Shown: positions 44,746 through 56,097 of the stretch, piece by piece | Position numbering within the stretch: position 1 is the stretch's first letter | Layout of the letters: each line of letters starts with the position of its first letter | NCBI RefSeq assembly: GCF_011397635.1 | Contig: NC_064775.1 | Location: 20,442,954-20,506,953, forward strand | Source of the DNA: Epinephelus fuscoguttatus | Lineage: Eukaryota > Chordata > Actinopteri > Perciformes > Serranidae | Direction: 5' to 3' | DNA: 64,000 nucleotides | The notes under the pieces: generated by a model | What the model was told of the DNA's origin: nothing | Database searches by the model: none | What the model saw: the letters and a program-made list of their open reading frames with translations, nothing else | Program-made: the position numbers and the translations under genes

Positions 44746-45166
44746 AAACTTGCTTAATATCTGAAACATACTTTATTCAACTAATTCACTGACATGAAAC
44801 TGTTTATAACGCAGGGGAAAAACAACAGGCATCAGTGAGAGAAATGTTCATGGATGATGGTGGTGAGTTGTTGGAAACATCTGCAGCTGTTTGGTGGCAG
44901 AAAGCAGCTGGCAAATGAAGCCACACATGAGGGCACTTGACACAAAAGATGTATTAAACATCAGATTTTTGTGGTTTTGTTTCCTGTGAATGCACAGTTT
45001 AATCTTCCTTCATATCACTTACACACATCTGTAATATATTCACTTCCTGTGCAAATGTTTACGTGGTTCATATGTCTCCAACCTGCCATCTGCAATAACT
45101 GCATCATCAGTGTTTTACTTCTGATTACAATAAATTAATCTTCAAGCTATAAGTTCATGAGTCCGA

Positions 45167-48100
45167 TCACAGCAAAGGAAGCTCAGGAGCTTTGAGGAGT
45201 TCTTGTTCTAAATCTGACTCTCGTAGAGCGAAGAGTGTGATGCCTGAACTGTACGCTGCTGGGATCGTGATGTGCGTTAACTTGGGTCGATTTTGTTCCT
45301 GTTCCTCTTCTAAGGCCATCTGCCTCACTTGACCTGATGGGAAGAAAATAGGGATGAAAACACTTAGAACGGAAGAAAAATCTGCATAAATCTGCATTAA
45401 TCAAACTAATTAACTGCGCCTACCCACGACATCCAGGGCTTTCCACCGTGGGTCAGACTGGCTGTCTGATAAGCTGGACAGACAGCAATCTGGCGTCAGT
45501 CTCTGCAGGACGTCTTCTCGACGAATCAGCAGCACAGACTCACTGCAGAGTCTCTGGTGCACCTCTCCCTCACTTCCTGAAACAGAAATTTAATTAAAAT
45601 GCATAAGGAGACACGAATCTCCTGAAATGAGTTGCTTTTTCTTTTCTTTTTTTTACGGTACTCACCTACATCTAAAGGATTGGTCATGAAAACAGCATTC
45701 GGTGCAACGCCAAATATGAGCTGATGGTGCCAGGCGTCAGGCACCTCTTCTCCTTCAGGCACAACAAGCTGCATGTTCATGGTCGCCACGGGAACGGCAC
45801 CTTTTCGGATCCAGCGTGCGAGCCAGGGGACCAGTCTGACCAGCCGCCGAGGGTGAAAGTGGAAGAAGCGACCTATCACCTTCCCCTTACTGGCCTCTTG
45901 TGCTCCTTGGATGAGCTGAGCGTGAGTCGCACCTAAAAGAAGAATCATCACTGATAAGATCATTCTGGAAATACAGCACAGGTAAAGAATAACTCTCCTC
46001 TTTGAGCAGTTGACTGTCACTAAAGAAAATGGCAGTGTTGTAAATTTGCATCTGTAAACAGCACGGACGCAAGCTGAGACCAATCAGAGAGGGGAAAATA
46101 TGTGGAAATACTCCCATCTTACTGGCTGACAGGTCGGTCTGTGAATGGATTACTGGACAGGCCTATGTGGGCAAAAGTGTCAGGGGCTCCCCAAGACTTC
46201 ACCTGCGAAATATCACTCAAGTCAACAGGTAACGACCACAAAAAGACTCAAAAAGACCACAAAGAGACACACAATGGCCTCAAAGAAACAAAAAAATTGA
46301 CCAAAAACGACACAACAGCTCTTCAAAGAGACACAAAACGACAAAAAAAGAGACAGAAAATGTCCTCTGAGGTTAAAAATGACCGAAAAAACACAACAAC
46401 TCACAAAACATTTTTTTGTGTGTATTGTGGTTACTGTACTCTTAAGGTTGTGGCAGAAACATATATGTTTGTAAATGTAAATAAGGTATATAACAGAGTC
46501 TTGTTTAGGATTATCCTGGACCCCCCTACAGAGATCCAAGCCAAGCCGCCCCTCCTCAAGCCCCAGGAACAGCCCTGAAATACAGGAACTCGTTATGTTT
46601 TACTTGTCGTGCCTGAGATCAATGATTACAAGTGTGTTTCCTTTCCACTCAGAACCGTATGTTGCGATGACAGCTTGAGCTAAACGGCTGAAATGTCAAT
46701 GCAAAAATTGTGAAACAGAGCTGAAAAAGTCAATTACAGTGGCTCCTCTGAGAGACATAAAACTCTTTGTCTAATTCAAGAGGGTACTTTTGAATTTGCC
46801 TGGTTGGCAGTGCAGCCAGCTGTCACGCTGGCAGGAAAAGCGCACTTATGGGTTCAAGGCGTTACAGAGCCCCATTCAGCGGGGAAGTTATCGTCTCCGC
46901 GAGCATCTGTGACACCTGAAATATCACTGTCTGCAGAGCCCAGTTAAGATATGATACCTACACAAAGTCATGCTTTATGTCTTTGTATGTCATTACCTGA
47001 AATGTCACAGAACAGTTCGGGGAGCTCAGGTGTGTAAGGTGTAATATCTGCCACTTAAGTCAAGTCAAACAATGTAATGAGTGCTGGAAAGTAGCTTAAT
47101 ACATTTACTCAAGTACTGCCCTTCAATACAGATTTCGAGTACTTGTACTTAACCTGAATATTTCCATTCTTTGCAACTTTATACTTCCACTCCTCAGAGG
47201 CAAATATTGTACTTTATATTTCATTTATCTGACAGCTTTAGTTACAGATTAGTTTTCATCCCCTTCCTGTCCTGTGAAAACCATGTATCTCCAGATTTGT
47301 TGATGTTCAATGGTTGTGATAAACTGAGGAAAAATGTAACATGTAACTTTTCTGCAATAAAACTTAAAAAAAATGACTTAACCAATGTCATATATTTGGT
47401 TGAGCTGTTAACTTACATTACCCCCAATGTTTTCAACAATATTTAACCCAGAGAAATCTGTAATTTGAGTCGAGGAAATGGTGTGTGTCATCTGATCGCT
47501 GTCACCTGTCAGTGGTGTCATATCCCCCTTTGCGCTTGCGCCAGAGTTGTTGTCATGAGTTGGATTTTTGTCCAGTTTTAAGTCACATGTTTACAATAAC
47601 CTTTTTAGATCTTTGATTGTTTTTAATTATATGTTATCACCAGAAGAAGGATTTTAGTCATCAGACATCTGGATTTTAAGTTATCAGAGAAAAAAAGCAG
47701 AGCAAACGTTAGTGGCAGCTCAGCTCCAGACCCTGCTGTGTCAAGCAATGTTGGAAAAACAGATTTTTAACATAAAACTGCTTTATTCATTTTTGTTTTA
47801 CCGGTTTAAATCTCAGAGTCAGTTTGTTTTGGCGAGTGAGAGACTTCTGTGGATAATTCAGCTCCAGGTAAAAACCTCCTGAACGTCTGGATCATAAGTT
47901 ATCAGCTTGGCTCCAGCCCCTGCTGTGCTGAACAGTGTTGGAGAAACACAGATTTTTAACACAAAACTGCTTTATTAGGGGCCGGGCAGCCTAAGCTGCC
48001 AGGACCCTATTGTTTTGCTGCATGTTTCTCTTCTTCTTCCGAGGAAATCATTCTTCCCATGCGCGAAAAATCACCAAACTTTGTACAAAGGTCCAGTCCC

Positions 48101-51100
48101 ATGCCAGATTGCCTCAGCTGCAAAAACGGGCCAATAGTCCTGATGCTGGTGCTACAGCAAGCCTCTAAAGTTCAAAATTTTGAAAATTCACAACAAATCA
48201 ACCATATGTGCTACAGCTTTGCAACTTTCACCAAACTGTAGCCCCAATACTGAAGAAACTTTTGTACATTTAAACCTATTGCAAATTATGAAGTCCATCA
48301 CTCTGTTTTTTTCAAAAACTGTAAAACTTCTTAAACCTATCTCCTCCCACAATTTTTGCTCAATTGACACCAAACTTGCTATAGAGCATCTTCAGACTGT
48401 CCTACACAAACGATCCACACAGGTTTTTGATTTATCGAAAATTGAGCCTACAGTGCATCAAAATGTTTGACTGTAAACGGTATTGTAAACATACACTTGC
48501 AAACTCTTGCTAAATATATTTTCAATGGTCTTTAAAGAAAAGACAAACTTTTGGAGTCATGGTAGATGATGTTTGGAAAATATCAGAATTTTATCTCAAA
48601 CACTGAATTTTTTTTTTTTTTTTTTTTACAGCATTTTGAATTTTGCTCTCATGCGAACAACTGGAGTCAATGCAAATTACCAACACCTCCATGCTGTCTA
48701 GATGCAATATGTGTATTTTCGGATTTTTGTCTTAATAACTGAATTTTTGACAGCCGTTTGAAATCTGCCTTTACACACTAACAGCTGCTGTCTTGCACAC
48801 AGGTGACTAGCTTAGTCCATTTGTGAAGCTACATATGACATTTCTGTTTGCCAATTAGCTCAGTGAGATAGAGGATGGTTCTTGGTGTTGAAGATTGTGA
48901 GTTCAAGCCTCAGCTCATGCAACATTTCCATGTGAGAAATCTACCCAAGCTTTTCATAAAGGTCCAGTCCCATGCCAGATGTCCTCAACTGGAAACAAAA
49001 GACAATAGTCCTGATGGTGGCGCTACAGCAAGCCTCTAAATTTCACAACTTTGAAAATTCATAACAAATCAACCATACGTGCTACAGCTTTGGAACTTTC
49101 ACTTTGAAATGTGCTTTTCCATGGCATGGATGGCTACTGTCTGGCACACTGATGCTTGGCTTAGTCAATTTGTGAAGTCACACATGAACTGTCACTTGCC
49201 AATTAGCTCAGTGAGATAGAAGACGGACCTCAGTCTCAGAAGTTGTGAGTTCAAGCCTCAGCTAAGGCAGAACAGACATTCTAATGTGAAAGTCCTATGT
49301 TCAGGCATCATGCTATGTCGAACAGAGACTACTAAGGTTAAAATAATTATGACCCAGGCAGTTTTGCAGACAGACAAATACTCTTTATCAACACTTTTCC
49401 CTGTTATCCCTTGTCTCTTCTCCCTGTTTATTTGGCTTAGCTATCAGTCAATATGCAGAGTCTATCCAAGAGCTACTTTTACATTTCAAAAAATGTTTTC
49501 ATCTCTGTCACCATGGATAATGTTTAGCTTTAAGCTAGATCGGGCCAGTTTGTTCATAATTGCTAGCAGTTAATGTTATTCTTATTTTCTTGTTCTTGAG
49601 TTTTTTCTTTCCTTTGTATATTACGAGTCTCTGATCACTTCAGCCACTCATCCACAATTTGAAGGGCATGCCATAATTATATGATGTAACTTCTATGTTG
49701 TGATATGCTTTGTTTTAGTGTGTGTGTTGCTCAGAATTGCCTAATTTTGCCTAAAATTGCCCGACCATTGCTGCGCAGCAGCTATAATTTATTTTCTAAC
49801 TAGTTTAAATTTACTTTGTGGGGCACCATTCCTGAAAAGGGGAAATCATAGGCAGTTAAAGATATCAATCTCATAAAGTTTACTAAAATATCAATTAGGA
49901 ATTTTGATTAATAATCAAATTAATATCCATAACCAAAATTAATAGTAAAGCCTGACGGATTTCAGAGTTTTTGACATAGCAGAGGTTGACTATGCAATGT
50001 CCTTAGCTAAAGACTCAAGCACCCATCAATGTATTTAGGAGTTAAAAAGAGCACAGCCTTAAACATCCAGGGCAAGAAAATGCAGCACACACATTAATGC
50101 AGCAGTAACATTTACCCAAAGACATCAGATATAAGACAACACTGACAGGAAACATTTTACTGCATAATTAATACTTTTACATTGTTGAAACATGCTTTTA
50201 TGTAAGTGAGGTTTTGAATGCAGGACCTGCAGTGGAGTATTTCCACTGTGTGGTATAAGTACTGTACTTTCACTTATGTCAACAATCTGAATACTTCCTC
50301 CACAACTGAATGTAAAAATCTTAAAAATGTTTCACTCCAAATTACTTTTAAGGATCTAACAATCAAAAGGTCTTCAGATATGAAATACATGACACTTGTG
50401 GCTTCATCTCCTAATACGACACAGGCATCTGTTATGTTATGTTGCAGCTGTTTTATTAAACTGTGTTTATTTTCTTTTTGCATAAGAGATAATTCAGTGA
50501 TACATTTATAACCATGAAAGGCAGAAAAAAAATGCATTTAATCGGCCTCTACACTGTGGTGGAAAAGTTTTCAGATTCTTTACTTCAGTAAAAGCACTAA
50601 TACCACACTGTGAAAACAAGTATCACAAGTAGAAGTCCTGCATTTAAAACCTTACTGAAGTAAAAGTCAGTATTATCGTCAGGTGGCACTGAGTAAAAAG
50701 GGGAGGTGCACTACTTAGTTATGTTTTTAGATACTGTACTACCTGCACATTCAAACCCGAAAGCCTGAACACTACGCACAGAGCCTTAAGCTAACCAGTT
50801 GTGTGCCCCTGCCATTTTATATAAATATTTATATTTTATTTTGACTTATCTCAGGAAACACTGGGTTCATTCCTCCAAAACCATTTTATTAAATTATTTA
50901 TTTACTTACTTTGAATTTGTTTAAATCTATTTTAATTTATCTTATTATTTGATTTTTTTAAATTTGTTTTCATTATTTTTTAAAATTATTTGTTAATATT
51001 ATTTTATTTTACTTAAACAGGCTTTATTCTTCTGAGAACATTTCATTAATTTATTATTTTATTATGTTTTATCTTACTTAAATGGGCAACAATGGCTTCA

Positions 51101-52519
51101 TTTCTTCAAGAACATTTTATTATTTATTTATTTACTTGTTTTTAATTTATTTAAAATAATTCTACTTTTTCTATTACTCAGTTTTAAATTCTATCATATT
51201 TTCATTATTTTTTACTGTTTTTATTTTATTTAAACAGGCTTCATTCTTCTGAGAACATCTTATTGTTTGATTTTTTTATTATTTATTTTATTGTTTTATC
51301 CTAGTTGATTTGGCAACACTGGCTCCATTCTTCCAAGAACATTTTATTCAATTATTTATATACTTATTGTGAATTTATTTAAAATTATTTTATCAAATTA
51401 TTTCTTTTCATTATTTTTTAAATTATTTGTTAGTGATATTATTTTGTTTGACTTTACTCAAACAGACTTCATTCTTCTTCATTTTATTTACTTATTTATT
51501 ATTTTATATGTTTTATCTTATTTAAATGGGCAACATTGGCTTCATTTCTTCAAGATCATTTCATTCAATTACTTATTTACTTACTTTCAATTTATTTAAA
51601 ATCATTTTACTTTTTTCATTATTTTGTTTAAAATTCTATCATTTTCATAATTTTTTTTTTAAATATTTTTTTTTATTTTTTATTCAACTTTTTATTCAAC
51701 ATTTTATTTTTTCCTTTTTTATAATTTATTTTATTGTTTTATCCTACTTAATTTGGCAACACTGGTATCATTACTCCAAGAACATTTTATCCTGTTTTTT
51801 CTTGGTGCCTCTGCCAAAATCATTTACTCAAGGTATTAAAGCAAAAGTCACTGTCTTACTATTGCATATGATGTTTATAAATTGATCCTGGATAGCTTAA
51901 TCTACAGCTATGCATCACTTTCTATAAGAATGTTTGTAGTGTTGCTGTCATGTGAAAAATCTCACATCTCTAAAATGTCATGTCAGAAAGAGAAGAAGAA
52001 TTTCCACGGCACATAAAGGAACACTTTATCCATAAATTAATCGCAAACGTTGAACATTGGCACATCTGGAGATACACAGTTTGGAAAAACTGCTATCTGT
52101 AAACTGTGAAATAAATGTAGTGGAGTTTAAGTATAACATTAAATGGACATGGAAACATCAAATAAAGTACTTTAAGTCTGTACTTAGGTGGAGACAAATC
52201 TAGGGGCCCACTACAGTCCCTTCTGTCAATCAGGACGTTTACCAGCTTCACTGCGGGACAGCAGGTAGTCAGGCAGCGGCGACTCATTCCTCCTCAGGTG
52301 TGTCTGAACGCAGCGGTCTGCCTCCTCGGGGGCCACATCCACCCCGAGGGCCTTCAGCACGTCCACCACAGCTGTGGCCCCGCAGGCTGATGTTCCTATC
52401 TGCAGGGTCTGCCTCTCCAGAGCCTCCTGGATGGACCACAGCATGGCTTCATCTGCTCCTGCCTCCTTCTCCTCCTCATCATCATCATCTCCATGGAGCT
52501 GGTCACACACAGCCTCCAT
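45167..52519 (-). CDS. Papain/C39-like cysteine peptidase-fold protein of unknown name (four exons, 287 aa)
   Basis: Minus-strand exons are 52519-52243, 45932-45666, 45576-45424 and 45333-45167. All junctions are GT-AG and in phase, and the total of 864 bases includes the stop. The N terminus is acidic (GDDDDEEEKEAGADEA). LQIGTSACGATAVVDVLKAL puts a cysteine at 46 at the head of a helix, as in papain-like enzymes. PDAWHHQLIFGV has histidines at 161-162, and VFMTNPLDV gives N177 or D180 as third residue, the order seen in C39-like peptidases. No signal peptide or membrane segment is visible. Activity is inferred from the pattern only, and I cannot name a characterised orthologue. Intron 1 is about 6.3 kb and filled with repeats. 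An alternative start one codon upstream exists across the first splice junction, since the untranslated exon ends in ATG. Confidence 0.85.
46230..46410. repeat. Minisatellite in intron 1 of the peptidase-like gene
   Basis: AAAGACCACAAAGAGACAC and related GACACAAAACGAC phrases are repeated irregularly. It is related to 44500-44745. Confidence 0.65.
46420..47080. other. Intronic DNA, nothing recognised
   Basis: No exon or element can be supported between the minisatellite and the repeat starting at 47085. Confidence 0.4.
47085..47240. mobile_element. Left half of a split fish MITE
   Basis: CTGGAAAGTAGCTTAATACA, ATTTACTCAAGTACTG and AGTACTTGTACTTAACCTGA are the start of a very common fish repeat. 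The matching other end (GTATAAGTACTGTACTTTCA, CTGAATACTTCCTCCACAAC) is at about 50205-50310. Confidence 0.6.
47560..47975. repeat. Imperfect direct duplication of about 200 bp
   Basis: CAGATTTTTAACATAAAACTGCTTTATT near 47760 and CAGATTTTTAACACAAAACTGCTTTATT near 47950 end two copies. Each is preceded by a GCTCAGCTCCAGACC/TTGGCTCCAGCCCC segment, CCTGCTGTG and a TTGGA(A/G)AAAC(A) phrase. No coding frame. Confidence 0.6.
47980..49790. repeat. Large dispersed repeat with internal duplication and tRNA-like segments
   Basis: It begins GGGGCCGGGCAGCCTAAGCT and ends near GCCCGACCATTGCTGCGCAG with CAGCTATAA. GTCCAGTCCCATGCCAGAT and GATGGTGGCGCTACAGCAAG occur twice (about 48090 and 48960). Two tRNA-like pieces (48851-48930 and 49198-49268) share CCAATTAGCTCAGTGAGATA and GTGAGTTCAAGCCTCAGCT. 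I read it as a non-coding transposon family with a partial tandem structure; class unknown. Confidence 0.5.
50205..50760. mobile_element. Right half of the split MITE plus an inverted relative
   Basis: At 50205-50310 the phrases match the end of the repeat begun at 47085. At about 50555-50680 a related copy in the opposite sense reads GTGGTGGAAAAGTTTTCAGA, TTTACTTCAGTAAAAGCACT and AGAAGTCCTGCATTTAAAAC. Confidence 0.5.
50820..51800. repeat. AT-rich tandem array, left of the peptidase-like gene promoter
   Basis: The core GGCAACACTGGCTTCATTCC/TTCAAGAACATTTTATT appears about eight times (near 50853, 51015, 51074, 51226, 51302, 51450, 51517, 51747), joined by TTATTTATTTA-type filler. Spacing varies from about 60 to 230 bases. 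The long plus-strand frames are low-complexity artefacts. Confidence 0.8.
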
Positions 52520-52805
52520 CTGAGAGGCACAGCTGAGGACAGAGTTAAAGAGTAGATTAAAACTTCACACACAATATCAGGTTACATGTAAACAAAAAGT
52601 TTAATTACACACTTCTATGGTTCAAAACATTCATACTGTCTCTATAAAGCTAACTCCCACTAGCCTCTCTTAAACCATGACTGTTGTTGCTAAAGCTAAT
52701 TCTGCTCAACAAGCTGCCAAATGTCGCTTTATTGTTTTAAACTGAATAGGCACTAAATTCCCTCGCATATTTTCATTTACAGAGTTATAATAAATCATTT
52801 CTTAC

Positions 52806-52860
52806 CATCTCCCAGAGTGTCAGACAGACAGAGAAGACGACATTATCAAATGAGCACTGC
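52806..52860 (-). other. 5' UTR exon of the peptidase-like gene
   Basis: On the minus strand CTGACACTCTGGGAGATG is followed by GTAAGA, a good donor, and the first coding exon starts at CCTCTCAG|ATGGAG. Splicing therefore gives ATG|ATGGAGGCT, adding one possible methionine. A GC-rich, CpG-containing stretch lies just upstream (52855-52960); the upstream border is a guess. Confidence 0.6.
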
Positions 52861-52979
52861 GCATGCGCACAGCAAGCTGGTTTCTACCTTCGGTGCTTTG
52901 TTTACAAGTTGGACAATAAGGCAAAGTGACAACTAGCGCCTCTGCTGGCCGCGTTTAGCCATGACAACAGGGAGAGATG

Positions 52980-54380
52980 CACTGTTGAAACATTAGACTG
53001 TGGTCGAAACGTATGAGACACACAAAATAAATTATGCAGTCATTTTTTTGTCAGGTATACGTATTTTAATAACCTAAAAAAAAAAAATCATCCAATTAAG
53101 TCAATTAATTTTTAATAAAATAATTTTATTGTTACAAAAATAGTAATAGAAATAATAATAATGTTTTTTTTAAATTTATTTAAGTTTTGTCATCATTTCA
53201 AATCAACATATTTGAAATGCCTAGAAACAACACACTATAGCACTATACACAAACACAAAATGCATAGAATTTATTCACAGTATTAAATAGATGACATTAA
53301 AGTAAATTCAGCTTACTTGAAATCTACAGAATTAATTAACAGTGTCATAAATATAAACTTTATGAAAGTAAATCCAATGTGTATCAAATACACTGAATTT
53401 ATTAACAATAATTATATAGACTTTAACCAAGTCAATAAGGTTATTTCTATTAGCTATGGTTACATTATAACAGTCCATTTAACTCAGTTTTATTTTATCT
53501 CATTTTATAAATAGTGTTTTTTTTTTTTTTTTTGGTTTGTGTTAGACTTACTTGATTTAATTGGATGGAAATGTTGTCTGTAACTGAAATATGTAACCTT
53601 GCAATCAATAATTTCTCTCTCTTTAGACCTATTCATAATGTTGATGGGCTTATTTAGTCTTAATATTCTCCAGACAGATTTTGTTTTTTGGCCAATAATG
53701 GCTATTTCAATAGTAAAGGTTGCTGACTGCTGCCCTAGAGTGTTGCTGCATAAGAAGCTGCATCTCAGAAATGCATTTTTAGGGTTATTTGTTCACGGGG
53801 GGAGGCTGATGTTAAATTACTTAACAGAAGTAAATAATGACTGAATCTTGGTTTTTGTATTTTTTAGGATTAGAATAAAGAAATTCTATGGAGGTGTATA
53901 TTTACCTTTTTCTGTTTGGTTTGGGCACAAATGTGACGAATACACCCAACTTATTTTAACTTTGAATTTCAGTCTTAATTTAAATCTCTAATAGCAATCA
54001 TAATATCTCCATTATAGTAAACTGACATTTCATATAAAGGGTCTTTCATGGGGGAAAAACCAGGAAGCAATGTTTACAGGAGCACAGCAGACTTCACTAT
54101 GCTTTCTGTTCCAAAATAAATGTTTTATTCACCCAACAATACATGAATCAGCTAACAGCAGGCAGTTGTGTCCAAAGATAAAAACAAAACCATCCACTTC
54201 ACAGCAAAACAGTTTTCTCTTAGTAAATAAAAATGTGTGATTTGTTGAGGCACAGGATCCTGTCCTGCGACAGTTCTCCATCAAGCCAATAGATGTCAGT
54301 GTTGCTACACCGTAAAGCAGCAGGGCAGCCTCTGTGGTAACAGCAGATCCTGTATGTGTTGTCACCACGGCTGATGCCTG
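52980..54380. other. AT-rich intergenic DNA without recognised gene
   Basis: Poly-T run at about 53518-53535. No frame here has a recognisable domain. Confidence 0.45.
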
Positions 54381-54381
54381 G

Positions 54382-54511
54382 TCAAACAGCCTGAGGTGTG
54401 TTGCTGACGGCCGCGTCCTTCTCCGAGTCGTGCCGGGGCATCACATGAGGAGAGGGCATCAGCAGGTAACTGCAGACCTGGAGTCTTTGGTTCTCCTGTG
54501 ACACAAAAGCT
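54382..54511 (-). CDS. Candidate terminal exon of an unidentified gene
   Basis: The minus strand has TTATTTTGACCTGTCTTGTAG, a good acceptor, then an open frame AFVSQENQRLQVCSYLLMPS and PHVMPRHDSEKDAAVSNTPQ, AV and a stop at 54382. The exon enters with one base of a split codon. Composition is GC-richer than its surroundings and the sequence looks protein-like (helical QENQRLQ). The rest of the gene must lie at higher coordinates. I do not recognise the protein. Confidence 0.5.
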
Positions 54512-54754
54512 CTACAAGACAGGTCAAAATAAATCATTTAATGATATTTAATTAGTTTTACCTCTTTTTTTTTACTGCAGTTCTCAGTTTTAATACCAAT
54601 TTTAGTTTAAGTTTGTAAGTTTGTAGTAAATTTGGTATATTTAAGTTTTAAAAAATAGTTTCTTTTTATATTAGGAATCCAAATTAATTTAAATTTGGGC
54701 CAGAATAGTTTAGTGCAGCACAAATAAAATACTTTATATATATTTTATTATTTA

Positions 54755-55450
54755 TTTTGGTTTATTTCACTTAAACAGGAAACACTGACTTATTTTTTAA
54801 ATTATTATATTTTTTTATTATTTTTTTTATTTTATTTGATTATAAACAGACAGCACTAGTTCCTCCAAGAACATTTTATTTAATTTATAATTTTTGAGAA
54901 TTAATTTTTTTTTTTTTTTAATTTTGCTTTATTTCAGTCAAACAGGCAACACTGGCTTCATTCCTCCAAGAACATTTTATTTAAGTATTTATTTACTTAT
55001 TTTTATTCTATCTATTTATTTGCTTTTTTTTTTTTTTAGTTTAGCCTCTTTTTTAAAAAAATTTGTTTTGTTATATTTAAACAGGCAACACTGGCTTCAT
55101 TCCTCCATGAGAATTTTATGTATTTATTTAGTTTTAATTTATATCAAATTATTTTATTTTTCTATTATTTTATTTTGTTATTTAAAGAGGCAACCCTGGC
55201 TGCATTCCTCCAAGAACATTGTATTTATTGGAATTATTATATATATACTTTAATAATTTCATTTTGTTTTCTTTTACTTAAACAGGCAACATTAGCTTCA
55301 TTTATCTAAGAACATTTATTTATTTTAATTATTTTATTCTTACTTTTTATTTTATCTTATTTTATTTTTCTTTATTTTTCCTCCAGCATTTTATGTATTT
55401 ATTTTTCATTGATTTTTAAATTATTTTAATTTTTGTTTTATTTTTTAAAT
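54755..55450. repeat. AT-rich tandem array, second block
   Basis: The same core as at 50820-51800 (AAACAGGCAACACTGGCTTC, ATTCCTCCAAGAACATTTTA) is seen near 54770, 54840, 54935, 55078, 55185 and 55278. Copies here are less diverged from one another than in the first block. Confidence 0.8.
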
Positions 55451-55794
55451 TTTACTTATTTTACACTCACATGTTGCTCCTTTTGCTCAATGTTGTATGA
55501 CTTTTAAACAATTTTTAAACTGTTTTAATAGTTGTGTACCATTATTTCTGTAAAGCACTTTGTGACTTTGTTTTAAAAAAGAATGTAAATAAAGTTTGTA
55601 TAATTATTTTTATGAGGACAGCCCAAACAGGCTGAATTATTCAGTTCACTGCACAACACCATCTGGTGGTGAAAACAGGATATAAGAAACACAGACTTTA
55701 AGAGTTCTGGTTGATTAAGAAAGTCATATTTTATGCTCTTGACCACCTCACTTTGATCTTCCTCTCTGCAACTTTATCAGCACAGGATCGGGGA

Positions 55795-56097
55795 TCAGTT
55801 GTCAGTGCATGTAATCATGAACTTGGTATTCGTCTCGCCTCCGCTCTTCTCCTGGTTCTCCACAGCTGCAGCGATGGCCGCTGGAAGCACTACAAGCAGA
55901 GTGTGATTAAAACTGACTGGGCTCTCTCTCCTGAACGTGATCCGGCAGCCGATATGAAGCACGTCAGCGGAGAGATGAGGTAGGAGGGGAAAGTCTTCAC
56001 ACACACACGTCTGGGATGAAGGATAGAAACAGAGACACTGCCTCGGCTTCTCGCGGGCAGCCTTCACCTCGGCATCACCCTGTGCTTTCTGCAGACG
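55795..56097 (-). other. Possible upstream exon of the same unidentified gene
   Basis: After CTCCACGTCTGCAG at about 56092 the minus strand reads KAQGDAEVKAAREKPRQ, and a weak GTGTCT donor follows. That end leaves two bases, which fits the phase of the exon at 54511. The frame stays open to 55795, so the true exon end is uncertain. The region is GC-richer than its neighbours. It could be chance. Confidence 0.3.

Noticed and set aside
54129-54368. 79-codon minus-strand frame as a coding exon
   Set aside because: It lies beyond the stop of the candidate terminal exon and has no recognisable domain or splice signals.
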